In this document: positions 35,809-46,970 of the stretch, piece by piece
How the letters are laid out: each line of letters starts with the position of its first letter
How positions within the stretch are numbered: the first letter of the stretch is position 1
The notes under the pieces: model-generated
The model's database searches: none
Told to the model about the DNA's origin: nothing
What the model saw: only the letters and a program-made list of their open reading frames with translations
Position numbers and translations under genes: made by a program
DNA from: Megascapheus bottae
Lineage: Eukaryota; Chordata; Mammalia; Rodentia; Geomyidae
Direction: 5' to 3'
Assembly: GCA_024803745.1 (NCBI GenBank)
Contig: JANJXV010000014.1
Span: forward strand, 1,770,001 to 1,834,000
Length of the DNA: 64,000 nucleotides

Positions 35809-36721
35809 AATGAATTTTTCATCCAAGACCAAATGGTGAGATCTTGCATTGAATTAATTAGGCCCCAGGCTACAGCTGGCCAGTTTCAAAATGCCCTGTT
35901 CTAAGTTGTTAGATCAAATGGTTTAATATTGGTTTTAGAAAGAGTACTTGTTTCCGCCTAACTCCTTTGGAGTTAGGAAGATACTAGTTCTGTACCCGAT
36001 AGAGCTCAAAGAGACTTAATATTTCTCTTTTGTGCCTTCTTCATTTTTGGCTCACATTTCCATTGAGCTTACACTATGTGTCATGGATCAGATATGGCAA
36101 GGTTTGCAGATGGAAGATAAACCCGACTCCTAGGCTCTTCTTCCTAGACATTCCTAGACTCCCTTTGCTTTCATGAGCCAGGAGAAAAATAGTCCTTTTA
36201 TCTACTGGCATTTTCTTTGGATACATCACCTATATCCCAGCAGAGTAGGCTGGTATTACTCCCAGACTAACCAACTATAGGAAAGTGCCTCTTGTGGTAG
36301 TAGCTAAAGACAAATGTAATCATTTAGACCCAGAGTCACCAAGCCAAGATATTTCTCCGCATACGAGAAAGACATTTTTACCTTCCAGAATAGATCTGTA
36401 GAGGAAAAATCTTTTATGCAGAGCTTGTGATTAATCCATCCATTGCAACTCATCTCTGATGGGTAGGGAGAGTTGAAACAATATTTCTCAATAAGTAGCC
36501 TCATATATATATCTATGTACATATATGTGCACATATATGCTGTCCTTTATATCTTTTCCTATGGCTGGTGATCTCTTTAATAAAGCAAGGTAAAACACTA
36601 AGTAGTCTAAAAAGATGTTATGAAGTACATTTCTCAGAATCCTATATAAGCAACTTCATCTTATCTTTGCTTTATCAATCATTCATAAACATATTTAATA
36701 TGTATCTGAGTAAAAAAATTC
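35809..36721. other. Unique DNA, nothing identified
   Basis: The piece near 36,062-36,122 resembles the start of the ancient repeat at 25.8 kb. A short AT/ATGT alternating patch lies at 36,503-36,540. No gene. Confidence 0.45.
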
Positions 36722-36904
36722 TTTTTTTTAAAGTCATAGGGCTTGAACTCATGGTTCGGGTACTGTCCCTGAGCTCTTTTGTTCAAAGCTAGTGTTCTAT
36801 CACTTTGAGCCACAGTACCACATCCAGTTTTCCGGTGACTTTCTTGCCTGGGCTGGCCTTGAAACATGATCTTCATATCTCAATCTCCTGAGCCATCAAC
36901 ACCT
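36722..36904 (-). mobile_element. 7SL-Geo dimeric SINE, host of an L1 insertion
   Basis: Complement of 'agggcttgaactcatggttc', 'gtgttctatcactttgagcc', 'atccagttttccggtgactt' and 'ctcaatctcctgagccatca'. Part of the linker (the 'ttaattggagataagag' region) is deleted. Its 5' end, GGCCAG, was the target of the small LINE-1 that follows. Confidence 0.87.
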
Positions 36905-36920
36905 GGCCAGAAAATATTTT

Positions 36921-37021
36921 TTTCACATATTTTTATTGTAATTAATAGAAGGGTTACATTATATTCACCAGATAAGGTGTATTACTTCACATACATTGAT
37001 ACCCTTTCTCATGTCTTGGTG
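36921..37021 (-). mobile_element. Severely truncated LINE-1 3' end (101 bp)
   Basis: It contains only the extreme L1 3' end, antisense on plus: 'ttttattgtaattaatagaa', 'gggttacattatattcacca', 'acattgataccctttctcat'. It is flanked by a perfect 16-bp TSD GGCCAGAAAATATTTT (36,905-36,920 and 37,022-37,037). Confidence 0.93.
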
Positions 37022-37054
37022 GGCCAGAAAATATTTTATGGAACAATAAGTCAC

Positions 37055-37262
37055 TTTTTTTTTTAGCCAGTCCTGGGTACTGAACTCTGGGCCTGAACAC
37101 TGTCCTGAGCATTCTCCTCGGGCTTTCCTCAAGGCCAGAGTTCTACCACTTCAGCCACAACACCACTTCTGGCTTTTCTCTGTATGTGGTACCGAGGAAT
37201 CGAACCCAAGTCTTCGTGTATGCTAGGCAAGCACTCCACCACTAGGCCAAAATCCTGGCCCC
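37055..37262 (-). mobile_element. IDL-Geo dimeric SINE
   Basis: Complement of 'agccagtcctgggtactgaa', 'gttctaccacttcagccaca', 'tgtatgtggtaccgaggaat' and 'gctaggcaagcactccacca'. A 15-bp imperfect TSD is likely: TGGAACAATAAGTCA (37,039-37,053) against TGGAAAAATAAATCA (37,263-37,277), 13 of 15 matching. Confidence 0.92.
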
Positions 37263-37282
37263 TGGAAAAATAAATCAATGGA

Positions 37283-37401
37283 GGGGGTGGGAGAGAGAAC
37301 TAGGGACAAAAACATGAGAAGGGGTATCAATGTGTGAGAAGTAATGTACCTATATGGCAAATATAACTATAACCCCTCTATATATTATAATAAAAATAAA
37401 T
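37283..37401 (+). mobile_element. Truncated LINE-1 3' end (about 120 bp)
   Basis: L1 3' terminal words 'gagaaggggtatcaatgtgt' and 'ataacccctctatatattat' with an (AAAAT)n tail, flanked by a perfect 17-bp TSD AAAAATAAATCAATGGA (37,266-37,282 and 37,402-37,418). Confidence 0.92.
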
Positions 37402-37418
37402 AAAAATAAATCAATGGA

Positions 37419-37670
37419 ACTACAAGTTCTGAAGTGCTGATACAATTATTAGCTACTCTTAAGTCTCAGTTTTATTTCCCAGTTGAGATCCAGACAAACC
37501 AAGTGAATGGCTCTATCTCAATAATCAAGAACTTTAATTTTCTCCCCTTATGCAATGTCATATCATTTATGTATATCTTTTATGCAACTGAATATTACTA
37601 CTAAATGGATTGATTGGTGTTTCATCTTCTCCTTATCCTTATTTTCCATCTGGTAAATACACTAGAAGTT
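37419..37670. other. Unique DNA, nothing identified
   Basis: Short spacer between the insertion cluster and the next SINE. Confidence 0.5.
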
Positions 37671-37930
37671 CCAGGAGCTGGTGGCTCCCATCTGTAATTC
37701 TAGCTACTCAGGAAGTTGAGATCTGTGGATTGCGGTTCAAAAACAGCCCAGGCACAAAAGTTTATAAGACTCTTATCTCCAATTAACCACCAGAAAGCCA
37801 GAAGTGGAGCCATAGTTCAAGTGATAGAGCACTAGTCTTGAGCTGAAGAGCTCAGGGACAGTGTTCTAGCCCCAGGACTGACAAAACAACAACAATGACA
37901 ACAACAAAAGCAAATAAACAAAGAACAAAA
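37671..37930 (+). mobile_element. 7SL-Geo dimeric SINE, full length
   Basis: Head 'gagctggtggctcccatctg', 'ctactcaggaagttgagatc', linker 'ccaattaaccaccagaaagc', Geo 'gatagagcactagtcttgag', end 'agccccaggactgacaaaac' and a (CAA)n/(AAAC) tail. A short CACTAGAA occurs on both sides (about 37,661 and 37,936) and may be the TSD. Confidence 0.92.
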
Positions 37931-38999
37931 AAAACCACTAGAAACAATGTAAGGTTTATGAAGCACAATGGCTGGCAAGACTTTCAAAAGAAAACAAAGG
38001 CTTGGGGGACTTGAATAAATGGAAAAGGCAACTGTAGTAATTGATAGTGTATTGAAATGGTATTGTGTTTTTACTGTTACAAAAAAGTGGACTCACAAGT
38101 CAATATAACTTCAAGTATACCAGTGAAAAAAACTCTGTCAGTCATCTCACAGTTCCAAATGGCTAAATAATTAGCCATTTCAAAGACAAAATAGAGCGTT
38201 GATAGACTCGTTTTTCTACTTCTCATTTGAATGGTCTACAACTCCAGCCATTGACTCTAAGGCAATTTGTATTTGTTTTCTCAGTCTTTCTTGAGAGAAA
38301 ACAAAAATCTAATTTTTCCAAGCAATTAAAACTCTTCTGCTTCAGCTAGGATGAAAGAATTAGAAGTTCTGTCTTCTTGTATCTAATTGTATGTTTCATC
38401 TTTCTTGTTTTAATGATTGACAGAAAACTGATAAACTTAGACATCTCTGAATTAGGGTTGAATGTTCTCTCTTGGTGGCCCCATTACTAATTTGTTTGAC
38501 TATTTTTCAGGATTTCTTACTCTGTAATGGAAAGGTTTATTAAATATGAGGGGTGCAAAGCTTTCTGAATACTAATGAACTTATTTGCCAAAATTTAAAT
38601 GTTCTTCTTGTCAGTGAATGCCTGTCTCACTTAACAGGCTCCAAATTGAATAATGAAGAAAATTAGACTTTATTGTACCCTCAAGAGAAATCGTGTGTGA
38701 ATTGCAATAGAATACTGAGGGAGAAAGGGGTCATATTTTTTAAAAAGAGAATAGGTACTTTGGATTTTTGAAAGAGTGAACTGAGAAAAACCTCAATTCT
38801 TAAAAAAAATATAGACACAATCATTTAAGGCTCAGTATTTGCCCTTGCCCAGGCAATCTGTGCCTTTGGCCAGGTTAGAATGGAAGTACAGTCATAGTTA
38901 TATGGAAATGCATGGTACAATCTGTGGTTACAATTTACTAACCTTGTTCCCAAATAAGCCTTTCATATGCCCGGGAGAGAAAGGGAAAAATCAATAACC
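37931..38999. other. AT-rich unique DNA, no gene
   Basis: Nothing specific. The sequence 38,140-38,180 has a short inverted repeat around TTAGCCATTT/AAATGGCTAA. Confidence 0.5.
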
Positions 39000-39300
39000 T
39001 TGAAAAATGAGCACTGGTCTTCACAGAAGTTCAATAGAGAGATAGTCTGGGAAATTGCTGCAATTCTTCCTGTAAGCATAACATAATGAGGCTGCTCCTT
39101 GGTTGGTAAGTTTACATCCATTGCCTTGATGTCACTAATAAAGGTTATGATCATGATGCTTCCCTTACCAGCACGCAGGGGGCATTGTGAGAGCAAGATA
39201 GATGTCTTCGAGACCAAGGCATAAGCTGGGAGAACTTCAGCCTCACCAATTGCCATGATCAGGGTTAAAAATAGTATATCTGCAGAGGGAACAAAGCAGC
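39000..39300. promoter_or_regulatory. Candidate conserved element with CTCF-like core
   Basis: Complex, repeat-free sequence including CACTAATAAAGG, GGTTATGATCATGATGC and CCAGCACGCAGGGGGCATTG at about 39,167-39,187. The AGGGGGC core fits CTCF's central motif, but the preceding bases deviate at two positions. The minus 97-codon frame (38,963-39,256) covers the block but has no homology. The role is inferred. Confidence 0.3.
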
Positions 39301-40724
39301 AGAGGGGAAGTGAAGGAAAATGTAAAGGTTATAGTGTGAAAAGATGGAAGTTTGTCCCTGCCATTACTCTGGAATTGGGAAGTGTCCCTGGAACAGGATG
39401 AGGGAGGAAGAAACCTAAAGCAGGAATGAATGCTGTTGAAAATAATTCTTCTGAGATTTCGGGAGGAGAGAAAGAAGGTAGAGGGAAAGAAAGGGAAGGG
39501 ATCTCAAAGCTTATGGAATTTCCAAAACAAAGCATAACGTGTGCTAAAAGTTTAAAAAGTAAAACAAAGCTGTTCTAACAGACCAGAAAGAAACAAGTGT
39601 GATGACATCAACATTTGTATTTTCAGGGTTATTTCATCCCTAAAAGAAATCCTAATATACCAAGATTTCTTTTGGACATAACGTGAGGCTTTATTCCACA
39701 AGGAGGAAAAGAATAGTGAACACATCTCAGGTCAACACCAACCACCTATACTAAATTTCATTTGAGAATGCATTTCCTTGATAGTTCCTGATTAAATCAT
39801 AGTAAAGAGACCTACTATACTTAGTGACTTCTGTGGGAAGGTTTGAGAATTATAAACTTAAATTCCTTCTATTAGAATAGTAATTGACTTTAAAAAATTA
39901 ACTAAATAACTGGAAAGATTAAGATTCATCTGTACCATCTCAAATTATGACCTACACCAGAGGAAACTAAAAGGACATTGAAAAGGAGAAAGGCAAGTGA
40001 ACCAGGTGACCAAAGAAGGAAAATGCTTCAAAGCAAATACGACTGCACAATTTGTGGGAACATTAAATGAATAATAGAGTTTGAAGGGTAAGGTGTAATA
40101 AGGAATATGAGGTAATCATATATTTTAAAATAGGAAATTACTTGAGAAAGTGAGGATGAAATGATAAATTACATGGGAGATGATTAAGGGATTCAGGAAG
40201 CCACAGAAGGGAGGAGATAATTGGGCTGGGAAACAAAATGTGACTAATGTCTGTAAAAGGCAGGTTTGAACTCTTGATGCCATATCCCTTCAACCTTTGG
40301 AGGATACATGCATCCTAGAAATAAAGAAGGAAAAGATGAAAAGAGAACATGAAATCTTAGGGACAATAGAAGAAGCAATAAGTGTCATTAGTCTTCAGGA
40401 ATGAAAGCATTTCTAGAGAAGTGTATTGGTCTATATTCTCTATTCATTTGTGAGTAGAATAGTCTTCATCTGCCTTTACAAAAGGTTGATTTATAAAATG
40501 AATGCTATTAAAAGGAAGAAAAGCTGAGTATCATCAGAGAAGTTGAAGAAAAGATTGCATTTCAAACAACTCAAGTGTGGAGTGTGTGAGCTAACTTCTT
40601 CACAACCTTTTTCATAAAGTTTTGAAATTCAGCATCTTATAAAAGAGATCATTTATTCAAATAGAAATGTAGATAATGATGAGAGAAGTTTTAACTATTA
40701 CAAATATGTTAAAATACGTATTCC
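39301..40724. other. Unique DNA, nothing identified
   Basis: Purine-biased stretches and short frames without homology. No named repeat found. Confidence 0.5.
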
Positions 40725-40739
40725 CGTGTGTGTTGTGTG

Positions 40740-40784
<45 letters not shown>
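40725..40784. repeat. (TG)n microsatellite
   Basis: About 28 TG units with early TTG interruptions. It directly adjoins the 3' end of the minus-strand SINE that follows. Confidence 0.96.
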
Positions 40785-41013
40785 TTGGTACTGGGGTGTG
40801 AACACAAGGTCTGACTGTTTTACTTTAAAATTTTCCCTCAAGGATAGCACTCTACCACTTGAGGCATTTATTTTACTTCCAGCTTTTTTCATAGGTAATT
40901 GGAGATAACAGTTTCATGGAGTTTATGGCCCGAGCTGGCTTTGAACCTCATTCCTCAAGTATTAGCCACTGAGTAGCTAGAATTACAGGCATGAGCCACC
41001 AGCACCCAACTAT
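40785..41013 (-). mobile_element. 7SL-Geo dimeric SINE
   Basis: Complement of 'agcactctaccacttgaggc', 'acttccagcttttttcatag', 'gtaattggagataacagttt' and 'tagaattacaggcatgagcc'. Full-length head; the tail is replaced by the TG repeat. Confidence 0.9.
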
Positions 41014-41214
41014 AAATAGTTACCTTTCTCAACACTTTTTCTCCCCCTGAAAGGGCCAAGATGCAATTAAAAGGCTTCTAGATTTTTTTTGAACACTAGG
41101 ATCAGAGGATTTGTAGCAATTTTCTATAGCAGAAATTACATTAAAATTTTCACAAATATTGATTTTTGGAGCAGGTTTGAATGCCTGTGATTATCCTCCC
41201 TTCCCCCTCCCACC
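41014..41214. other. Unique DNA
   Basis: No features seen. Confidence 0.5.
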
Positions 41215-41420
41215 CCAAGGTTTGTTCAAGGGATTCCTTTCAGCAGACAGCATCAGACTCCTTTTGGAAGGAAGCTGATAAATTTATTTAGCTGGAAAGG
41301 CTTAAAGAGCTAATGATGCTAAGGCCAGTTAACACCTAATAAGAACATAACCACCAGGGATGATTTTGTTGCTTATTAATTATAATGATGATGTGGAGGA
41401 AAGAGACAAGGTGGCACTCA
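41215..41420. promoter_or_regulatory. Candidate conserved non-coding element
   Basis: GCTGATAAATTTATTTAGC, AAGAGCTAATGATGC, GGCCAGTTAACACC (HNF1/forkhead-like GTTAAC) and GCTTATTAATTATAATGATG stand close together. Repeat-free and not open in any long frame. An enhancer role is inferred. Confidence 0.33.
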
Positions 41421-41917
41421 TTTAGTAGAGAGTACTCAGGAGTATGACCGGTTCCCAAAGGAGAAGTTGCAGTCAGTTAAGAAGTGGGCCAACAGTGAAG
41501 AAAATTCAAAATTTTTGTCCACTGGATTATACTGGTGACCAAAGAACTGGAGACCAGGAAGAAAGTAACGCATGCCTTCCTGCTGGTGGTTGGAACTAGA
41601 GTGGAGTTGTCAGGCCATAGGTGGAAGTGGAGATTTCAGGCTGAGTCTTGGAAGAGTCTGCCAGACTAAAATTCCACAGTGGTCATTCGTGGGCAGACAG
41701 GCAGCTGTCCAGCATGGACTGGTTGTGTTTCCAGTTCCGTGACTTTCTCCTCTACTCTTCTGAGTTGGGTGAATCAGACCTGTAGTGTAAGTACTTAATC
41801 AGAGTTGACAACCTGCCTTGGTGAGGAACTTAGAAGATGCTTGATTTCTGTTTTTAGAGGTACAGATCTAGCTATTATCTGTTGACTTTTAAGGTTTTTG
41901 AAAAAAAATTAATTAAT
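41421..41917. other. Unique DNA, nothing identified
   Basis: No gene or repeat recognised. Confidence 0.5.
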
Positions 41918-41918
41918 T

Positions 41919-42152
41919 TTTTTGTCCCAGTACTACAGCTTGAAGTTATGGTCATAGTTCACTTCGTTAGCTTTTTAACTCAAGATTAGTTTTGTATCAG
42001 CTGAGCCACATCTCCACTTCCAGCTTTATGCTGATTAATGGAGAACAGAGTCTCATGAATTTTCTTGCTTAGAGTGGTTTTGAACCATCATCCTGAGATC
42101 TTAGCCTCCCAAGTAGCTAGGATTGCAAACATGAGTCACCAGCACTCAGCTG
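41919..42152 (-). mobile_element. 7SL-Geo dimeric SINE, old
   Basis: Complement of 'agctgagccacatctccact', 'tgctgattaatggagaacag' and 'ctagattgcaaacatgagtc'-like words in order. The Geo part is strongly diverged. Confidence 0.85.
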
Positions 42153-43187
42153 CCTTAATTTATTTTTAGGCTTAGTTACTATTTTACTTTTTTATTGTTG
42201 GGATAATGTAGTTGCCTTAATTAAAAAATATTTATCTATTTTTCTAATACTTACTCACTGCTTCCACTCTGGTTTGTGCTTGCCCAGGACTGGAGGAACA
42301 TAGTATCCACTTATTGCAGATAAACACACTAAACCTTAGTTTGCTCAGGCAAGCAGAAGTAGAGAATCAGAGGAACAAGCAAGCAGTAAAGGGAAAACAC
42401 ACAACACTTTTGGAAATCTTATGACTTTCCAAGAACTTGGAATGCAGAAGCTGGAGAAGCTGGTTAGGGGTCTGGTAGACTTATCTCTTGGTGCTTCGTA
42501 ATTTTTTTCACAATATGGAGCTCTGTAAAGGCTCTGGAGTCTACGCTAACGCTCATATCTTACTGGGTCTTTTAATATCACTTTAACAATGTTAAGGAGG
42601 TATTATCTCACATCTTCTAGTGTTACTGAGTTTATTAGCTGGAATAAGGAAATTTCACTGGATGTATTTGCCTCAGATGATGATGTCACTGACTATACCA
42701 ATCTAAAGAAAAAGAACGTTCTTGTTAGCTTTATGAGGCATGTTTATCTCATTTTTATTAAGTGCACAACTGGAGAGAGATAAGAAGTAGAAAGTGCTGG
42801 ACTAGAAAACAGAAGACACAGCTATAGGTGCAGCCTTTATACCAGTTCTGTAGTCCTGAACAAATCTCTTACTCTTCTGGAGTGACTGTCCATTTTTAAT
42901 ATGACAGACCATTGGGTACAAATTTATGGTGTAAAGTAATATCCAGATTTAAAATTCAATATTTGTGTATATGGATTTGGAAGGATCCTATATTTGTTAA
43001 GACCTTATTAGAGAAGTAACTAGCAAATTTGTGTCATAACAAATATTGCCTTAAATCTTTGGTTCAGAGTGGACAGTTAGGGTCAGAATTGTCAACGAAT
43101 AGCACAGTTATTTATGGAGAAGTAGCTATGTGTTAGCCACACAGCAGCCCTCACAGACTAAGAAATGCTTTCACAAGACTGAATAAG
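42153..43187. other. Unique DNA, nothing identified
   Basis: A 64-codon plus frame at 42,589 has no homology. No repeat seen. Confidence 0.5.
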
Positions 43188-43436
43188 TGTGAGCTGGTGG
43201 CTCACAGTTGTAATTCTAGTTACTCAGAAGGTTGAGATTTGAGGATCTTGGCTCAAATCTAGTTCAAGCAGGAAAACTTATGAGACTTTTATCTCCATTT
43301 AGCCATCAAAAAGCCGGAAGTAGAGCTATGGTTCAAGTGCAAGAATACCAGCCTTTAGCAAAAAAAAAAAAAAAAAAAAAAAGCTCAGGGACAATGGCCA
43401 GACCCTGAGTTCAGCCCCTTGATACTGGCACACCAA
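43188..43436 (+). mobile_element. 7SL-Geo SINE with internal poly(A)
   Basis: Head 'ttctagttactcagaaggtt', linker 'atctccatttagccatcaaa', Geo start 'agccggaagtagagctatgg', then a 23-A run (43,360-43,382) where other copies have a short A-rich interruption, then 'agctcagggacaatggccag'. Confidence 0.9.
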
Positions 43437-44035
43437 AAGGAAGATTAAATAAAAACCATTCAAAATTATGTAGTTAGGATAACATGGAGTCAATATTAAA
43501 ACCGAGGTGTCCCTAAAACCAAAACACTTGACTGTAATTAATGCCCTGTGGATCTATCATTGTTCGGAACCTAGTGCTTATATTCCAAAACACCACACCA
43601 GTGTCCAAGCTTGTTTTCAGTCATAATTGTTGTCAGGTAGGATGTGAGGACACAGTGAAGCAAAGCTGAAAAATCTCCCACATTGATTCTGATGCACACA
43701 TCTCCTTGTTTTCATTTTCTCCTGCTTCCTTTGAGCCACTACTTTCCAGATTCATAATGACAGGATTACAGAAAAAGTACCCTTTTTGAAAACTTCCTGC
43801 GTGTGCAGGTTCACATAGTCTGTTTCTTCCAGCATGATGAGGGAGAGGATTTAAATACAATTATTCCTCTTGTCTTCCAAATGGGGAATTAAAGCAGAGG
43901 ACTGAATCTCCAACTTTACTAACTTATCCAGTGGCCACAGACAGACATCTCTTAACATCTTCAGACTCCAGATGCTGAGTTCCAGCCAATTCAGTTAAGA
44001 AAACATCTGATATAAAAGGAAAGTGTCCCTCTTGA
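43437..44035. other. Unique DNA, nothing identified
   Basis: A 75-codon minus frame at 43,633-43,860 has no homology. Confidence 0.5.
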
Positions 44036-44330
44036 TTTGTTCCCAGGGGATTTTTTTCCCTGACAAATACCTTATTTCAGTGGTGCTGATTTCTTTGTAA
44101 CATCTGTAAAACCTGCCCCCTGACAGATATCAATGCAACAGTCATTGACAAATGCCAAATGGAAGAGTGTGTTTTCTTAACTATTAACGAAAGATAAATG
44201 TCTTGTATATTCACTGCCTAGTCCCAGAAAAATGCTTCATCATGATCAATAAAAGATTTTGGAACACAAAATTCAAATAAGAGCCTCCCTTTGAAAGTAA
44301 TAAAAACGATCAATTCCTTTTTGAAAACAA
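44036..44330. promoter_or_regulatory. Candidate conserved non-coding element
   Basis: Contains CCCCTGACAGATATCAATGC, ACAGTCATTGACAAATGCC, CTTAACTATTAACGAAAG and CATGATCAATAAAAG: TALE-type TGACAG, ATCAAT (PBX/HNF6-like) and GTTAA-like words in repeat-free DNA. No long open frame. It is one of the better-looking candidates in the AT-rich part. Confidence 0.38.
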
Positions 44331-44536
44331 GAATGTTAACCCTTAGAACCTCAACTTGCCTTTCAAAGACTGTTTTCACATCTCATACAAGAAATTCTAT
44401 ATTTAATCATAATGCATTTCTTTTCAATTTCATGTTTTAAAGGTCTATTTTGGTTTTTATCTACCTTTTGATGAACAAATTGTAAATTATTGTTAGGTAT
44501 GGTTACAGTCAAACAACTGTAGAAAATAGAAATGGG
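44331..44536. other. AT-rich unique DNA
   Basis: Nothing identified; ends in the left TSD of the next SINE. Confidence 0.5.
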
Positions 44537-44759
44537 GGGCCGGGAGTTTGGCCTAGTGGTTGAGTGCTTGCCTAGCATGCACGAAGACCTGGGTTCGATT
44601 CTTCGGTACCACATACATAGAAAAAAAAAGCCAGAAGTGGTGCTGAGGCTCAAGTGATAGAGCTCTAGCCTTGAGAAAGTCCAAGGACAGTGTTCAGGCC
44701 CTGAGCTCAAGCCCAGGACTGACAAAAAAAAAAAGAAAAAAGAAATATTAAAAAAAGAA
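44537..44759 (+). mobile_element. IDL-Geo dimeric SINE, young-looking
   Basis: Complete: IDL 'tttggcctagtggttgagtg' to 'gggttcgattcttcggtacc', A-linker, Geo 'gccagaagtggtgctgaggc' to 'cccaggactgac', long A-rich tail. A perfect 14-bp TSD AGAAAATAGAAATG (44,521-44,534 and 44,760-44,773). Confidence 0.96.
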
Positions 44760-44773
44760 AGAAAATAGAAATG

Positions 44774-45617
44774 TGTGTGTGTGGTAGTTGTATATAGAGT
44801 GTTTGAAAATATATAAAAATTTAAAAGCCTGTGTTTGTATATTTACACACATACATATATATGGTATGTTTGTATACATTGAGTGAGTATGAAAAGATCT
44901 TTTTTATCATATGACTCTTATTTTTTATATTGTGTAATAGTTCAATTCCACTACACAGGTTCTCTAAATATGTTAGATTTAATTATGTAAGAATTATAAT
45001 AGCAGGCAGTCATTTTATTTCTTAGTCACATCTGAACAAGAGGCTTAAATATTCATTGTAAAACATATTTGGGACATAAATTTATAATCATCTTAAATTA
45101 TGGACAAAATAATCCACAAATATGAACATCAAGGTTTATGAAGTAAATTCTAACCATAACTCAGATACAACTTGACTGGCTCCTCACACCCTGAGCATTC
45201 TCAAAATATCAAGTAGAAAGTTATTACAATTATCAACCTGTAATTAGCATATATTACTAAAGGTTTTTAAGTTTTTGACTTTGATAAAATCTAATACCAG
45301 TATGATCATATCAACACTTGAAAATACGTATATTCTAAAATTCAGACATTAGAACAGCTTTTTCTTTAAACTTGTTTGTTATTGTCTCAATACATTATCC
45401 AGCTTTTAATTTTATTCCATCAATTACGAGATAGTCATCTTCATGGTGGATCTGAAATGGACTGCTTTCAGGAGCTTCAGAACTGCATTTAGGTAACTTG
45501 TCTCCTTGTATTTATTTCTTCTTGTTCTTCCTTAGATCCATCAGGCATTGTTGTAGGCTCAAGTGCTTTCTGTAATGTATTTTCCAAATCTTTCAGTAAA
45601 ATTTCTGTCTCAGAGAC
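44774..45617. other. Very AT-rich unique DNA
   Basis: No gene or repeat family recognised. Confidence 0.5.
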
Positions 45618-45685
45618 AATGCCAGTTAACCACCAACAAGCCAGAAGTGGAGCTGTTTTTTGTTTTTTTTTTTTTTGTTTTTTAA
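45618..45685 (+). mobile_element. SINE linker fragment followed by T-run
   Basis: 'ccagttaaccaccaacaagc' and 'cagaagtggagctg' are the 7SL-Geo linker and Geo start. The similarity breaks off at a poly(T)/TTTG tract (45,656-45,684). Confidence 0.65.
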
Positions 45686-45939
45686 AGAGTATGAGAGTTT
45701 TTATTGCAACTGGAGCCTGGACTCACAACCATCACCACGGGTCTAAGTTGAGAGTTGAAAAGATCTTTAAAGAATTGGTAAGAGTGATGGTCTTTGGGGA
45801 GATCTAGGAACTGGAGAAAGATATTTTATAAAGAAGGAAGTAGAACTAGTTTTACTGAGATTGAAGTATTCAAAAGACATTATTATGTCCAAAGAGCTAG
45901 TCTCAAAATATCTAATTATAATGATGTAACCATAATATC

Positions 45940-46170
45940 CATAGCATAGGTTCATGCCTGTAATCCTAGCGACTTAGGAAGCTAAGATGTGAGGATTGAG
46001 GTTCAAAGCCAGAGCAGAAATGTCCATGAGATGCTTATCTTCAATAACCCACCAAAAAGCTAGAAGTAGAGGGGTGGTTCTAATGATAGAGTGGCTTCTT
46101 AGAGCAAAAGAAGCCAAGTGACAGTTTGAGTTTCTGCATTCAAGCCTTACTAATGGCATCAAAAAGAAAG
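45940..46170 (+). mobile_element. 7SL-Geo dimeric SINE, diverged
   Basis: 'catgcctgtaatcctagcga', 'gaggttcaaagccagagcag', 'aataacccaccaaaaagcta', 'ttctaatgatagagtggctt'. Tail rich in AAAG/GAAA units to about 46,240. Confidence 0.85.
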
Positions 46171-46249
46171 ATAGAAAGAGGAATGTAAGAAATAAATATG
46201 GACAAATGAAAGAAAGAAAGGAAGAAAAAGAGAAGAGAGAGAAAGGAGT

Positions 46250-46318
46250 GGGGTTTGACCTCAGGATCCTGTGTTTTGCTAGGCAGATGCTTCATCATTT
46301 GAGCCAAACACCAGCCTT
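46250..46318 (-). mobile_element. tRNA-like SINE fragment
   Basis: 'ggggtttgacctcaggatcc' and 'tgttttgctaggcagatgct' are the complement of an ID-type monomer. Confidence 0.5.
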
Positions 46319-46970
46319 CATATAGCTTTTTGGTTGATTAGTTATTATACCAAGTCCCTATCACTCATGTACCAATAAATATTATCTTATGTAGTTCCTA
46401 TGTGCACCTTCCATGTTAACAAATGGTATCTTATCTTCCAAGCTGACCTGGAATAAACATCACCTTTAAAGCAAATGATTCAAAACTCCTGCCTTTTGGG
46501 GTAGCCAAATATCCCCTACAGGATGGGGATTCATTCCTATTTAGGTGATAAGAGCATTATTGTTTTCAAGTAACTAGTTTCTAGTGTTAAATTAAAATGG
46601 ACCAATAACCCCTCCGACTTGTGAGATACATAAGATAATCTGCCACTGAAGGATAAGATTTAACTGATTTAGTAACCAGTAAAAAGGCAACATGATTTGG
46701 ATCTCCTAACCACTACAATTAAAATGAGATTCATCAAACTCCTTATAAGTCTCCTTCCTATTAAATATTGATTAGGAACCTGCCCCATCAATATTCTCCT
46801 AAAATCTCATTTTAAGTATTAATATGTTGACTATTTTTGCCTGACTTGGACAACACTTGTTCCAGCACAATTGTTACTGGTAGCCCTTTTTGCTCTCTAC
46901 AGGATCCTGGTTGGGATGAGAAATTATATGGTGAACCTAAGTGTTAGGGTCCCGGGGATAAACAATCAAG
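46319..46970. other. AT-rich unique DNA
   Basis: Nothing identified. The composition is similar to the next block and a boundary is arbitrary. Confidence 0.4.

Noticed and set aside
44537..44759. tRNA-Ala-like sequence that might be a tRNA gene
   Set aside because: Box A and B are present, but the sequence is the left monomer of an IDL-Geo SINE with an A-tail and a target duplication. No cloverleaf is preserved.
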